A stretch of DNA of 64,000 nucleotides, taken from assembly GCA_965226645.1 (NCBI GenBank), contig CBDDDL010000003.1:926390-990389 (forward strand), read 5' to 3'. Below, piece by piece: positions 1 through 8,206 of the stretch. The notes below the pieces were generated by a model. That model was not told the origin of the DNA and searched no databases. It worked only from the letters and a program-made list of their open reading frames with translations. The position numbers and the translations under genes are program-made. Source of the stretch: Poriferisodalis sp965226645. Lineage in GTDB: Bacteria > Actinomycetota > Acidimicrobiia > Acidimicrobiales > Poriferisodalaceae. Position 1 is the first letter of the stretch. Each line of letters starts with the position of its first letter.

Positions 1-80
1 AATCCCACGACGGGACAGACCCCTTTGGGCGAAGACACCCGCCAGGGTACGGGTATCCTTGCAGACACATATGAGCAGCA

Positions 81-998
81 ATGATCAAACTCGTGCATCA
101 GCGTCCGGTGTACATGGTGGCGTTCGACCATCGCCGCAGCCTCCGGCGTTCTTTGAGCGCCATCGGAGCCAATACTGGGCCGGCACACCTCAGTGAGCTG
201 AAGCAGATCGTCTGGCAGGGCCTGAAGACGGCGCTGCCAGACGTTGCCGAGGACGCCGACGTTGCCGTACTCATCGACCGCGGCAACGAGCGCATCGGGC
301 GTGAAGCCGACTCGGCCGGCGTCCGGGTCGCCCTCGCCCTGGAGGAGTCAGGAGGCGACACGCTCCGCCCCGACGCGGCAGCCGCCGTCCTGCGTCGGGA
401 GCTGCTCGCGCTCCGAGGAGGGTTCGGGAAGGTGCTGATGCGATGGCATCCCTGCGATCCCGATACCAGGAAGCGGCGGCAACTGGTTGCGCTGCGCGAT
501 ATCAACGACGTCATCTCAGACTCCGGCGCTGAACTCCTGTTGGAGCTGCTGATCCGCCCCAGGCCGCACGACGGGCTGGACGAGTCGTCGTCGCGGCTGC
601 ACACGGACGGCGTGCTTGCGGGCCTCCAGCGGGCGGCCGCGGAGGAGATCCTGAGCTCGGGGATCTCGCCCGCGTTGTGGAAGATGGAGGGCCATTCCAA
701 CGCGCAGGAGGCTGCCCGCCTGGATGCGCTCGTGGCATCGGCCCGCCCGGACGCGGGGATTCTCATCTTGGGGGGAGGATCCGACATCGGCAGGCTGCGG
801 CAGGCGTTTTCCTGCCGAGACGGCAACGAGCACTATCGGGGTTTCGCCGTCGGTCGCTCCATCTGGCAGGAGCCAATCCTGGCGCTGTGCAACCGCGAGG
901 CCACCCAGACCGAGGCTGAAGCAAGGATCGGTGACAACTTCCTCGCTGTCGTCGACGCCTTCGAGTCGGCTGACCGAGCCCGGGTGGGGCAATGCTGA
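81..998 (+). CDS. DUF2090-type aldolase-like protein
   Basis: A 305-residue protein that I place in the DUF2090 family, the fold also found at the C-terminus of the inositol-pathway protein IolC. Visible marks are an N-terminal MVAFDHRRSL block (residues 12-21), ALWKMEG with Lys201 at the position of the family's candidate Schiff-base lysine, and GFAVGRSIWQEP from residue 254, very close to the usual GFAVGRTIF closing motif. It probably acts in the cytoplasm, cleaving or rearranging a sugar phosphate. The substrate is inferred only from context: the NagA-ROK fusion starts 82 bp downstream on the same strand, so an amino-sugar or keto-sugar phosphate is plausible. The ATG at 81 keeps the conserved first strand. 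No strong ribosome site precedes it. Confidence 0.75.
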   Translation: MIKLVHQRPVYMVAFDHRRSLRRSLSAIGANTGPAHLSELKQIVWQGLKTALPDVAEDADVAVLIDRGNERIGREADSAGVRVALALEESGGDTLRPDAAAAVLRRELLALRGGFGKVLMRWHPCDPDTRKRRQLVALRDINDVISDSGAELLLELLIRPRPHDGLDESSSRLHTDGVLAGLQRAAAEEILSSGISPALWKMEGHSNAQEAARLDALVASARPDAGILILGGGSDIGRLRQAFSCRDGNEHYRGFAVGRSIWQEPILALCNREATQTEAEARIGDNFLAVVDAFESADRARVGQC

Positions 999-1080
999 AG
1001 GGCGTCGTCCCGTCGAAGGGGTCGTCCCCCGGGTCGCGATCACAACACGTTGTCGAGGAACGCACCGGGGGCCGAGCGAC

Positions 1081-3180
1081 ATGCGCCTAGCCGCCATGTT
1101 GCCGAACGGACGGGGTGGGCTCTACTGCGGCCGCATCGTCGTCGCCTCCGGCCGCATCGTCGAGGTGGGTCCGCTGCCCGGCAGCGGCCCGGATGGCGAC
1201 GCGGATCTGGACTTCACCCCCCACGTGGCCTTGCCCGGATTCGTCGACCTGCAACTGAACGGTGCCTTCGGCCACGACATCACGACCGACCCCTCGAAGA
1301 TGTGGTCGATCGGCGAGCGGCTCCTGAGCCATGGCGTGACCGCATTCCTACCCACGGTCATAACCTCACCCCCTCAGCAGCGACAAGCCGCCTATGACGC
1401 GATTAGATCCCGGCCGGCCGGGTATCGGGGCGCGATGCCGCTCGGCCTGCACATCGAGGGGCCCGAGCTCGCGCCCGACTACGCGGGCGCCCATCCGCGC
1501 ACCGAACTCGTAAGCGGCTCTGAAGGACTCTCAGTCGAGTTCCTCCGCGAGGCGGATGTAGTGGCTCTTGTGACCATCGCCCCCGAGGTGGAGGGTGCAT
1601 CGAACTCGATCGCGCGGCTGGTCGAGGCGGGGATCGCTGTTTCGCTCGGACACACAGGCGCAACTGCGGCACAGGCGTCCGCCGCGCTCGACGCGGGAGC
1701 GTCGGGACTAACCCATGTTTTCAACGGGATGGGGCCGCTGCATCACCGTGAGGTGGGCGCGGCTGGTGCTGGGCTACTGCACTCCCAAGCCTATGTCTCG
1801 CTTATCGCCGATGATCATCACCTCAGCGAGGAAGCCATCCAGATCGCTTGGCGCCTGGCCGGACCCGGCCGCATCTTCCTGGTGACCGACGCGATGGCCG
1901 GCATGGGCGCGCCGACTGGTACCTACCGCATCGGAAGCGAGATCGTCGAGTGCGGTGAAGCGGCCCGTAACGGCGATGGAAGCCTCGCCGGCTCGTTGCT
2001 CACGATGCCAGAGGCGGTCCGGCAGGTGCAGAGAGTCACCGGCGCCACATGGGATGAGCTGGCCGCGGTCGCATCGACGAACCCCGCCGATCTACTCGGC
2101 GACACCGAACGCGGCCGCTTCTCACCAGGCCGCCGGGCCGATATCGCCATCGTGGACGCGCAGCTTCATCCGGTAGCCACCATGCTCGAAGGAAGGATCG
2201 CATACCGCCGGACCGAGCGCATCAATGTCCCCCAATCCCCATCGCCAAACACAAGCTTTGAATCCGAAGCGCTCTCATCTGCCGCCATCGGCGTCGACAT
2301 CGGCGGCACCGCCTTCAAGGCAGCGGTCTACAACGGCACGGGGCTGGGCCGAGTGCTGCGGGGACGCACAGGGCCCGACAAGCCGGCTGCTGCGGTCCTG
2401 GCAGCCATCCGTGAAGCGATCGACGAACTCGTGTGCACCGCGGAGGGTGCCGACGTCCGTGGAGTCGGGATTGGTTGTGCGGGCATCGTGGACGGTCCAT
2501 CCGGCGTAGTGATTGAAGCGACGAATCTGGGGTGGCGCGATATCGACGTGTCCGCCGCGGTGGGGCGGGGTCTTGGGCTGCCAGTCGTGCTGGACCATGA
2601 CGCCTACCTCGGGGCCCGAGCCGAGTGGGAAACAGGCCGCGGCGTGGGCGCTGCGTCGATGTTGTACGTGTCTGTCGGAACGGGCGTGGCTTCGCGCCAC
2701 TTCACTGTCGCTGGCACCGAGCGCGGCGGCTCGCAACTGGCAGGCGAGATGGGATTCGTACCGGTCGGCAGCGACAGCCGCCCCCTCGAGTGGGTGGCAT
2801 CCGGGCGAGCCATCAGCGATGCCTACCGTCGAGAGACGGGACAAGCCCTCGGCGTCCCGCAGATCGTGGCCTCATTGTCCGAGGATCCCGTCGCGGCGCG
2901 GGTCTGGTCCACCGCCATGGACGCGCTGGCCCACGGCCTCGCCACAGCCGTGTGTTTCAGCGATCCAGAGATAGTGGTCTTAGGAGGTGGGCTTTCCAAA
3001 GCAGGCCGACATCTCCTAGAGGCTGTAGGTCCGCGGCTTGAGGCTCTCCTAGCGCCATTGCGGCCGCCACCTCCGGTCGCCCTCGCTGCCCACGGAGATC
3101 TCAGCGGAGTGGTCGGAGCTGCGCTGCACGCCGGTCTCTGGACCAACCGATCAACACAGAGCTTGCATTCCCGGCTCTAG
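1081..3180 (+). CDS. nagA: Fused N-acetylglucosamine-6-phosphate deacetylase and ROK-family sugar kinase
   Basis: One uninterrupted 699-residue frame holds two enzymes. Residues 1-378 are NagA: LPGFVDLQLNGAFGHD (51-66), HIEGP (124-128), GHTGAT (190-195), THVFNGM (211-217) and TDAMAG (269-274) carry the metal and catalytic residues. After a short Pro/Ser linker, residues 402-690 are a ROK kinase with DIGGTAFK (406-413) as phosphate loop, DHDAYLGARAE with the catalytic Asp near 507, and VVLGGGLSKAG. The ROK zinc cluster (CxCGxxGCxE) is missing, and the metal His after GE is Phe (GEMGF, 555-559). Known roles would make this GlcNAc phosphorylation plus deacetylation of GlcNAc-6-P. The kinase substrate could also be ManNAc or glucose. 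ATG 1081 gives a normal NagA N-terminus. The frame stays open upstream, but that part overlaps the previous gene and looks non-coding. Confidence 0.9.
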   Translation: MRLAAMLPNGRGGLYCGRIVVASGRIVEVGPLPGSGPDGDADLDFTPHVALPGFVDLQLNGAFGHDITTDPSKMWSIGERLLSHGVTAFLPTVITSPPQQRQAAYDAIRSRPAGYRGAMPLGLHIEGPELAPDYAGAHPRTELVSGSEGLSVEFLREADVVALVTIAPEVEGASNSIARLVEAGIAVSLGHTGATAAQASAALDAGASGLTHVFNGMGPLHHREVGAAGAGLLHSQAYVSLIADDHHLSEEAIQIAWRLAGPGRIFLVTDAMAGMGAPTGTYRIGSEIVECGEAARNGDGSLAGSLLTMPEAVRQVQRVTGATWDELAAVASTNPADLLGDTERGRFSPGRRADIAIVDAQLHPVATMLEGRIAYRRTERINVPQSPSPNTSFESEALSSAAIGVDIGGTAFKAAVYNGTGLGRVLRGRTGPDKPAAAVLAAIREAIDELVCTAEGADVRGVGIGCAGIVDGPSGVVIEATNLGWRDIDVSAAVGRGLGLPVVLDHDAYLGARAEWETGRGVGAASMLYVSVGTGVASRHFTVAGTERGGSQLAGEMGFVPVGSDSRPLEWVASGRAISDAYRRETGQALGVPQIVASLSEDPVAARVWSTAMDALAHGLATAVCFSDPEIVVLGGGLSKAGRHLLEAVGPRLEALLAPLRPPPPVALAAHGDLSGVVGAALHAGLWTNRSTQSLHSRL

Positions 3181-3211
3181 AGCCGCGCGGGTTCAGAGAG
3201 GTTCGAGTGCG

Positions 3212-4020
3212 ATGACCACTATCAGAGCCGCCGCGGTGGCCGCGGTCGCTGACCGCCTGGTGGGCAGAAGTCTGGACGAGCTGCTGGAGGATCCCGGCGC
3301 GATCAACCGGGAACTCACCTGGGACAGCCAGCTGCGGTGGCTGGGTCCCGACAAGGGCGTGATTCACATGGCAGTGGGCGCGGTCATGAACGCAGTCTGG
3401 GACCTGCGCTCCAAGCGCGAACGACGTCCGCTGTGGGCCACGCTGGGCCACCTAGAGCCAGCCGAGGTCGTTGCTCTAGTCGATTGGACCTACCTGGCGG
3501 ACTTCCTGGACCCAGCACACGCCCGGGAGATGTTTGAGGAGCGCCGCAGCGAGCGCGACAGCCGCATCGCTGATCTGCACCGTGACGGCCTCGCCGCGTA
3601 CACAACCTCTCCAGCGACCAGAGGCGGCTCGCCAACCCCACGATGGCCAAACAGCTGCTGCAACTTGGGGGCGCCCAGATCCTGCAGATCGACGCGACCA
3701 GAGTTGCCGGCGTTCACGACCTGGTCGCCATGATCCTGCTAGCTGCCCACGCAGAAGTCGACGTAAGTCCCCACGCCGGGGGCGTCGGCCTGTGCGAGGC
3801 CGTCCAGCACTTCGCCTTCTTCAACGCCGTCAGCGTCGCCGCCGACCCGTCTCGACTGGCGCTCGAATACGTAGACCACCTCCACGAGCACATGGCCCAG
3901 CCTGTGGAGTTCACAGCGGGCTGCTACCGGCTGCCCACCCAGCCCGGTGCGGGAACCGCCTTCCGTCCCGCCACAGCAGACTCCTTCGCGTACCCGGAGG
4001 GCGCACATTGGCGGGAATGA
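3212..4020 (+). pseudogene. L-fuconate dehydratase remnant (enolase superfamily), two large deletions
   Basis: The start codon and first residues (MTTIR) run straight into AAAVAAVADRLVGRSL, so about 60 N-terminal residues of a normal L-fuconate dehydratase are gone. The cap domain then reads well (TWDSQLRWLGPDKG, NAVWDLRSKRE) up to AAYTTS near 3610. A second, larger deletion follows, and the text resumes in another frame at MAKQLLQLGGAQILQID (3643). It runs through VSPHAGGVGLCE and LALEYVDHLHEHMAQPVEF to the normal end YPEGAHWRE. The lost middle contains the barrel lysines and metal ligands, so the product cannot be active. Its partners, the lactonase and L-fucose dehydrogenase, lie next door on the other strand. 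Confidence 0.85.
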
Positions 4021-4076
4021 CCGGCGCGACCGCTCAACTTCCAATGCATCTCCCAATGGACGGACGGACCCGGCTG

Positions 4077-4910
4077 CTACGTGAGGCTGTACCACTCGCG
4101 GGCAGTGCCCTCGAATAGCTGGCTTCGCTCGTGGTCGCTCAGTCCTGTCGTCATAGCGTCAGCGGAGTCGGTGACTTCGTGGTAGGTGGCGGCGAGCAGG
4201 CAGACGGGCCAGTCCGAGCCGAACATCGTCCTGTCGGGACCGAAGCATTCCAGTACGACATCGGAGACGAGCGTGAGGTCCGTTGGGGTCCAGGCCGCCC
4301 AGTCGGCTTCTGTGACTAGGCCGGAGAGTTTGCAGGCGACGTGCTCGAAGCCGGCGAGGGTTCGGATGGATCGGGTCCAGTTCGTGAGGTCTGAGCCGAT
4401 GGGCGGCTTCGCGCAGTGGTCCAGCACGAGGCGGGTGGCGTCGTGTGTGGCTTGGGCCAAGTTGATGGCGGAGGCGAGTTGGTGGGGCTTGACGAGCAGG
4501 TCGTACGTGAGCCCGCGGCGGCCGAGAGCGCGCACCGATTCCACAACTGGATTGGTGCTCAGCCAGTTCGGGTCGGCCTCGGACTCGGCCTGGTGGCGGA
4601 CTCCGACAAGGAGCTCGTCGCCGTGGGAGGTGGCAAGCTCGTCGAGTTGGCGGTTCACGTCATTGTGGAGATCTAGCCACCCCACCACCCCAGCGATCAG
4701 CGGGTCGGCGGCGGCCACCGACAGCATCTCGAGGGTCTCGTCGATGATGGGCTCGGTTTGAACCACGATGGTGGCTTCTACTGGGGTGCCTTCGATGGCG
4801 GCTCGCAGATCCCCAGTGTCGAAGGGGCGGTTGATGGGCCAACTCTGGTCCATCCAGGTCTGGGGCCGCACCGACGGATCCCAGAGATGGTGGTGGGCGT
4901 CAATCCACAT
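4077..4910 (-). CDS. Amidohydrolase-2 sugar lactonase, likely L-fucono-1,5-lactonase
   Basis: About 277 residues, opening with MWIDAHHHLWDP, the metal-binding HxH signature of the amidohydrolase-2 (TIM-barrel) lactonases. Later blocks LVLDHCAKPPIG, VACKLSGLVTEADW and MFGSDWPVC with its barrel-end Asp follow the L-fuconolactonase/rhamnonolactonase pattern in order and spacing. Length is normal. It should hydrolyse the aldonolactone made by the upstream dehydrogenase. The ATG overlaps the end of that gene by 11 bp in the order dehydrogenase then lactonase, so the two are translationally coupled. An earlier in-frame start exists but would extend deep into the neighbour. Fucono- rather than rhamnono-lactone is inferred from the neighbouring fuconate dehydratase remnant. 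Confidence 0.85.
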   Translation of the reverse strand: MWIDAHHHLWDPSVRPQTWMDQSWPINRPFDTGDLRAAIEGTPVEATIVVQTEPIIDETLEMLSVAAADPLIAGVVGWLDLHNDVNRQLDELATSHGDELLVGVRHQAESEADPNWLSTNPVVESVRALGRRGLTYDLLVKPHQLASAINLAQATHDATRLVLDHCAKPPIGSDLTNWTRSIRTLAGFEHVACKLSGLVTEADWAAWTPTDLTLVSDVVLECFGPDRTMFGSDWPVCLLAATYHEVTDSADAMTTGLSDHERSQLFEGTAREWYSLT

Positions 4911-5841
4911 CGTCTGCCCCTTTGATGATCTCGTCGAGCGCGGTCCACAGGTCATCGGGCAGACCGGCGTGGGTGTGGGACCAGTTCTCGGCGGCCTCAG
5001 CTTGGCTGCGGGCCCCGAGCAGCACAGTGCCTACGGCTGGATGGCGGACGACGAACTGGACCGCGGCCGCGGCAAGCGGCACGCCGAAGTCGTCACACGC
5101 CGCTTGGAGTTGGCGGGCCCGCGACACGATCTCCGCTGAGGCGACTGCGTAGTCGAAGTGGGGATTGGTCTCGACGGCGGCGAGTATTCCGGAGTTGTAG
5201 ACGCCTGCAGCTATCACATGGACCCCTCGGGCCATGGCGGCGCTGAAGAGTGCCCGATCAGCGGATCGGTCCAGCAGCGTGTAGCGGCCCGCGATGAGCA
5301 CCGCGTCGATGTCGGTGTCGGTCACGAACTGGGTAGGGAGCTTGGGTTCGTTCATTCCCACGCCCACTGCTCCGATCACACCCTCATCACGTAGGCGTTC
5401 CAGAGCCGGGTAGGCCTCGTCCAGGGCCTGGCGGGCGTGACGGTCGGGGTCGTGGATGAACACGACATCGATGTAGGAGCGGCCCAGTCGCTTCAGGCTC
5501 GCCTCCAAAGACCGGCGCACCCCGTCAGCGGAGAAGTCCCACATGGTCGCGCCGCTGCTACCGGCGAACATGTCGCCTGCGGGCCTCGGCGCGATCTCAT
5601 CAATGATGCGGCCTACCTTGGTAGACACCGCCATTTGAGCCCCGCAGCCTTCCAGTCCGCGGCCGAGGGCCCGCTCGGCTGCGCCGTAGCCATAGAGGGG
5701 CGCGGTGTCGAAGTACCGGTAGCCGATCTCCACCGCCTCCGCGACCGCGGCGGCGGCGGCGATGGGCGAGACTGCCGCGTAGAGCCCTCCAAGCGGCGCA
5801 GTACCGAGACCGACAGCAGGCAGAAGCGGGGTTCCACCCAT
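4900..5841 (-). CDS. D-threo-aldose 1-dehydrogenase (L-fucose dehydrogenase), aldo/keto reductase
   Basis: A 313-residue aldo/keto reductase of the D-threo-aldose (L-fucose) 1-dehydrogenase type, using NAD(P)+ to oxidise L-fucose, and often L-galactose or D-arabinose, to the lactone. Visible: GTAPLGGLY at the N-terminus, YFDTAPLYGYGAAERALGR with catalytic Asp and Tyr, SRS-like SLKRLGRSYIDVVFIHDPD, VGVGMNEPKL, GRYTLLDRSA, and a C-terminal HPAVGTVLLGARSQAEAAEN. I chose the ATG at 5841 (MGGTPLLPAVGLG) because the family starts just before this strand and AGGATCAGGG lies upstream. Extra in-frame residues further upstream are Arg/Pro-rich and unlike the family. First gene of a two-gene minus-strand operon with the lactonase. 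Confidence 0.88.
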   Translation of the reverse strand: MGGTPLLPAVGLGTAPLGGLYAAVSPIAAAAAVAEAVEIGYRYFDTAPLYGYGAAERALGRGLEGCGAQMAVSTKVGRIIDEIAPRPAGDMFAGSSGATMWDFSADGVRRSLEASLKRLGRSYIDVVFIHDPDRHARQALDEAYPALERLRDEGVIGAVGVGMNEPKLPTQFVTDTDIDAVLIAGRYTLLDRSADRALFSAAMARGVHVIAAGVYNSGILAAVETNPHFDYAVASAEIVSRARQLQAACDDFGVPLAAAAVQFVVRHPAVGTVLLGARSQAEAAENWSHTHAGLPDDLWTALDEIIKGADDVD

Positions 5842-5889
5842 AGGGGACCCTGATCCTATCGCCACACCAAACGGTGGTCGGATCGACCG

Positions 5890-6010
5890 GGGCGCGGGAA
5901 CCGCCTTCCGTCCTGCCACTGCAGACCTCTTCGCGTATCCGGCGAGCGCACATTGGCAAGAATCACTGGCGCGACCGCTTGACCTCTAATGGATCTTCTA
6001 GTGGACGGAC
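5890..6010. repeat. Second copy of the L-fuconate dehydratase 3' end plus trailing DNA
   Basis: About 120 bp that repeat, with scattered mismatches, the DNA at roughly 3949-4067. Both hold GGGAACCGCCTTCCGTC, the codons for the last residues of L-fuconate dehydratase (here reading TAFRPATADLFAYP then SAHWQE) and the DNA just after the stop. The copy sits between the divergent L-fucose dehydrogenase and alpha-galactosidase genes. It looks like a stump of a second dehydratase copy or a local segmental duplication. Its end carries a pair of 12-bp units (5984-6007) like those at 4039-4062 and 6114-6137. Confidence 0.7.
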
Positions 6011-6113
6011 GACGCGGAGCCACATCTCTGTCTCGTGGTCTGGCGGGGTGGGCGACATCCGTCGGCTAGATTCAGTGCCGATCTACAAGATTGGGCTATC
6101 TACAGGCCGAATC

Positions 6114-6137
6114 TTCTAACGGAAGTTCTAACGGACG
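6114..6137. promoter_or_regulatory. Tandem 12-bp repeat, candidate operator upstream of the alpha-galactosidase
   Basis: Two abutting units, TTCTAACGGAAG and TTCTAACGGACG, end 37 bp before the GTG start of the GH4 gene. The same two-unit layout occurs at 4039-4062 (TTCCAATGCATC, TCCCAATGGACG) and 5984-6007 (CTCTAATGGATC, TTCTAGTGGACG). The spacing and position suggest a regulator site, but no regulator gene is nearby and nothing shows binding. Confidence 0.35.
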
Positions 6138-6174
6138 ATCCGTTCAGGGGCAGCCTTCTTCGAGGAGGAGCGAA

Positions 6175-7506
6175 GTGGTAGCGGTCGCGTTCATCGGAGC
6201 GGGAAGCACGGTGTTCGCCCGCGGCCTCGTCTGTGATCTGCTCGCCTTCGACGATCTGCGTGACGAGCTCGACTTGCGTCTTCACGACATCGACGAGCGC
6301 AGGCTTGCGACGTCGGAGACTGTGGCCCTGCGACTGGTTCAGGCACGGGGCGCCGCGGCGCGCGTCAGGGCGACGACGGACCTGGACGCAGCCCTTGAGG
6401 GTGCCGACTACGTGGTCACGATGTTCCAGGTTGGCGGATACGAGCCGGCCACAGTCATCGACTTCGATCTGCCAGAGGGCTACGGACTGCAGCAGACGAT
6501 CGCCGACACGGTCGGCATTGGCGGCATCATGCGGGGCCTGCGGACCGTCCCGGCCCTCGTGGAGGTGGCTGAGGCGATGAAGAGGCGGTGCCCCGCCGCC
6601 GTTCTTCTCAACTACGCGAATCCAATGGCCATCAACCTATGGGGACTGGCCGAGTTCTGCGAGGTGGAGGTCTACGGACTGTGTCACAGCGTGCCCCAAA
6701 CCGCCGCCCACCTGGCCTCGGACCTCGGAATCGTCGTAGAGGAACTCGACTACGTCGTGGCCGGCATCAACCACATGGCCTTCTTCCTCCGCCTCGAGCA
6801 TCGCGGCCGCGACCTCTATCCGGAACTCAAGCGTCTGTACCCGGACCCCGCCGGCGCCCCCAGGCGCGGCGAGTGGGGCCTTCCCGACGCGGTCCGCTAC
6901 GAGATGTTGCGCCGCGTCGGCTATTTCGTGACGGAGTCGAGCGAGCACTTCGCGGAGTACACCCCGTACTTCCTCAAGAACCACCGTCCTGATCTGGCCG
7001 AGCGTTTCCAGGTTCCCGTACGCGAGTACATACGGCGCTGCAAACTGCAGATCGCGGGATGGGATGAGTTGAGGGGCCGCCTCGAGGATCCCTCCAGCTC
7101 CGTGGAGGTTCCCGGTAGCGACGAGTTCGCGCCCCGGATCATCCACAGCCTCGAGACCGGAACTGAGCGCACGGTGTACGTCAACGTCCGGAACGACGGC
7201 CTGATCGAGAACCTTCCTAGCGAGTGCATCGTCGAAGTTCCGGCGACGGTGAGCAGTGAGGGCCTCTCACCGACAGCTGTGGGGCGCCTGCCGGCGCATC
7301 TGGCGGCGCTGATCAGGACGAACATCGCACCCCAGGAGTTGACCGTCGAGGCGCTGAAGTCTGGGAGTCGCGAGTGCGTGTACCACGCGGCCATGCTCGA
7401 TCCCCGGACCGCCAGCGAACTCGACCTTGACCAGATCTGGTCTCTGGTGGACGATCTGATCGAGGCGCACGGCGACATGATTCCTGAGCCGTTGCGGCGC
7501 TTCTGA
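6175..7506 (+). CDS. melA: GH4 family alpha-galactosidase (NAD+ and Mn2+ dependent)
   Basis: A 443-residue glycoside hydrolase family 4 enzyme. The Rossmann motif FIGAGSTVFARGL opens the protein. VVTMFQVGGYEPA, LNYANPMAINLWGL, the metal site GLCHSVPQ and GINHMAFFLRL follow in family order, with VTESSEHFAEYTPYF further on. These residues fit alpha-galactosidase (MelA) better than 6-phospho-glucosidases. The reaction is a redox-assisted elimination that releases galactose from alpha-galactosides in the cytoplasm. The GTG at 6175 is chosen because GAGGAGGAG (6162-6170) lies 4 nt upstream and the protein then begins at the first beta strand. Downstream are remnants of a sugar ABC permease and galactokinase, so uptake and use of the products may be lost locally. 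Confidence 0.88.
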   Translation: MVAVAFIGAGSTVFARGLVCDLLAFDDLRDELDLRLHDIDERRLATSETVALRLVQARGAAARVRATTDLDAALEGADYVVTMFQVGGYEPATVIDFDLPEGYGLQQTIADTVGIGGIMRGLRTVPALVEVAEAMKRRCPAAVLLNYANPMAINLWGLAEFCEVEVYGLCHSVPQTAAHLASDLGIVVEELDYVVAGINHMAFFLRLEHRGRDLYPELKRLYPDPAGAPRRGEWGLPDAVRYEMLRRVGYFVTESSEHFAEYTPYFLKNHRPDLAERFQVPVREYIRRCKLQIAGWDELRGRLEDPSSSVEVPGSDEFAPRIIHSLETGTERTVYVNVRNDGLIENLPSECIVEVPATVSSEGLSPTAVGRLPAHLAALIRTNIAPQELTVEALKSGSRECVYHAAMLDPRTASELDLDQIWSLVDDLIEAHGDMIPEPLRRF

Positions 7507-7523
7507 CCCAGAGCTGGCGCACC

Positions 7524-7722
7524 ATGACCGTCGCCCACCTATCGGAGCCGGTGCAGTCGTCACGGCCACTCCGGCGGCAGGCGCGTCGGTTCAGGCTGCG
7601 CGATGGCTGGCCATCGGCGATCTGGTTCCTGCTACCGCCGATCTGGTTCCTGCTACCGCGCTGGTGGGGTTCGTCGTCTTCTAGTCCTACCCGGCCGTGC
7701 GGAGCGTCTACCTGAGTTCGGG
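7524..7722 (+). pseudogene. Sugar ABC transporter permease, N-terminal remnant
   Basis: The frame starting at 7524 reads RRQARRFRLRDGWPSAIWFLLP, a typical cytoplasmic lead-in and first transmembrane start of MalF-type permeases. After a tandem duplication the match continues one frame over as ALVGFVVF, stop, SYPAVRSVYLSS, the usual LPALxGFxxFxLYPxxxSxYLSF block. A frameshift and an in-frame TAG therefore break it, and the other five or so membrane segments are absent. It directly follows the alpha-galactosidase, as expected for an alpha-galactoside uptake operon. Confidence 0.65.
7618..7659 (+). repeat. 21-bp perfect tandem duplication in the permease remnant
   Basis: The unit CGATCTGGTTCCTGCTACCG plus C occurs twice back to back and doubles IWFLLPP in the first membrane segment. 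Its length is a multiple of three, so it does not cause the frame break just after it. Confidence 0.9.
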
Positions 7723-7833
7723 GGTGCGGATCGGGGGATTCCTCTCAGCACGTCGGCACGATACAAGCTGTCTCACAGATCGCCGCCGAACTCGCAGGAG
7801 ACCAAGTCGTCGAGGCGAGCCTCCATTGCCACC

Positions 7834-8019
7834 GACGTTCCGATCGGTGCGGGGCTATCGTCGTCCGCGGCCATGGAGGTGGCGGCGTGCCAGGTCCTCC
7901 TGAGGCTCTCAGGGGTCGAGTGATCCGCGGCCGAGATTGCCAGGCTGGGCCAGCGCGTAGAAAACGAGATTCTCGGTCTACCGAGCGGGATCATGGATCA
8001 ACTGGTCTCGGCTTGCGGG
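7834..8019 (+). pseudogene. galK: Galactokinase (GHMP kinase) remnant
   Basis: DVPIGAGLSSSAAMEVA is the ATP-binding motif 2 of galactokinase. In the same frame, past an in-frame TGA at 7933, come AEIARLGQRVENEILGLP and SGIMDQLVSACG, the next conserved galactokinase stretch. Both the N-terminal galactose-binding part and the C-terminal domain are missing. The 3' side runs into an oppositely oriented transposase fragment. Confidence 0.8.
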
Positions 8020-8203
8020 CCAGCGCAGCCAGCGCCGCGTCCTTCACCGTCCGGCGGATGGAGATGATCGTCGACACATCGACCCCCCACTTCCGGGCCG
8101 CGTCGGCCTGGGTGATCTCTCCGCCCGTGACCTGCAAGTAGATCTCCCACTTCGTCTCCGCGGACAGCTTCTTCGGTCGACGCCGACCCTCGCTGAGGGT
8201 CAT
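7991..8203 (-). pseudogene. Transposase helix-turn-helix fragment (IS3 OrfA-like)
   Basis: About 70 residues beginning MTLSEGRRRPKKLSAETKW, then IYLQVTGGEITQADAARKWG and VDVSTIISIRRTVKDAAL, a helix-turn-helix typical of the first reading frame of IS3-type elements. The ATG at 8203 has AAGGAG six bases upstream, which decides the start. The last codons (PVDP) come from the galactokinase remnant read backwards, so the fragment is cut at its C-terminus. No catalytic OrfB is present. Confidence 0.6.
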
Positions 8204-8206
8204 CTG

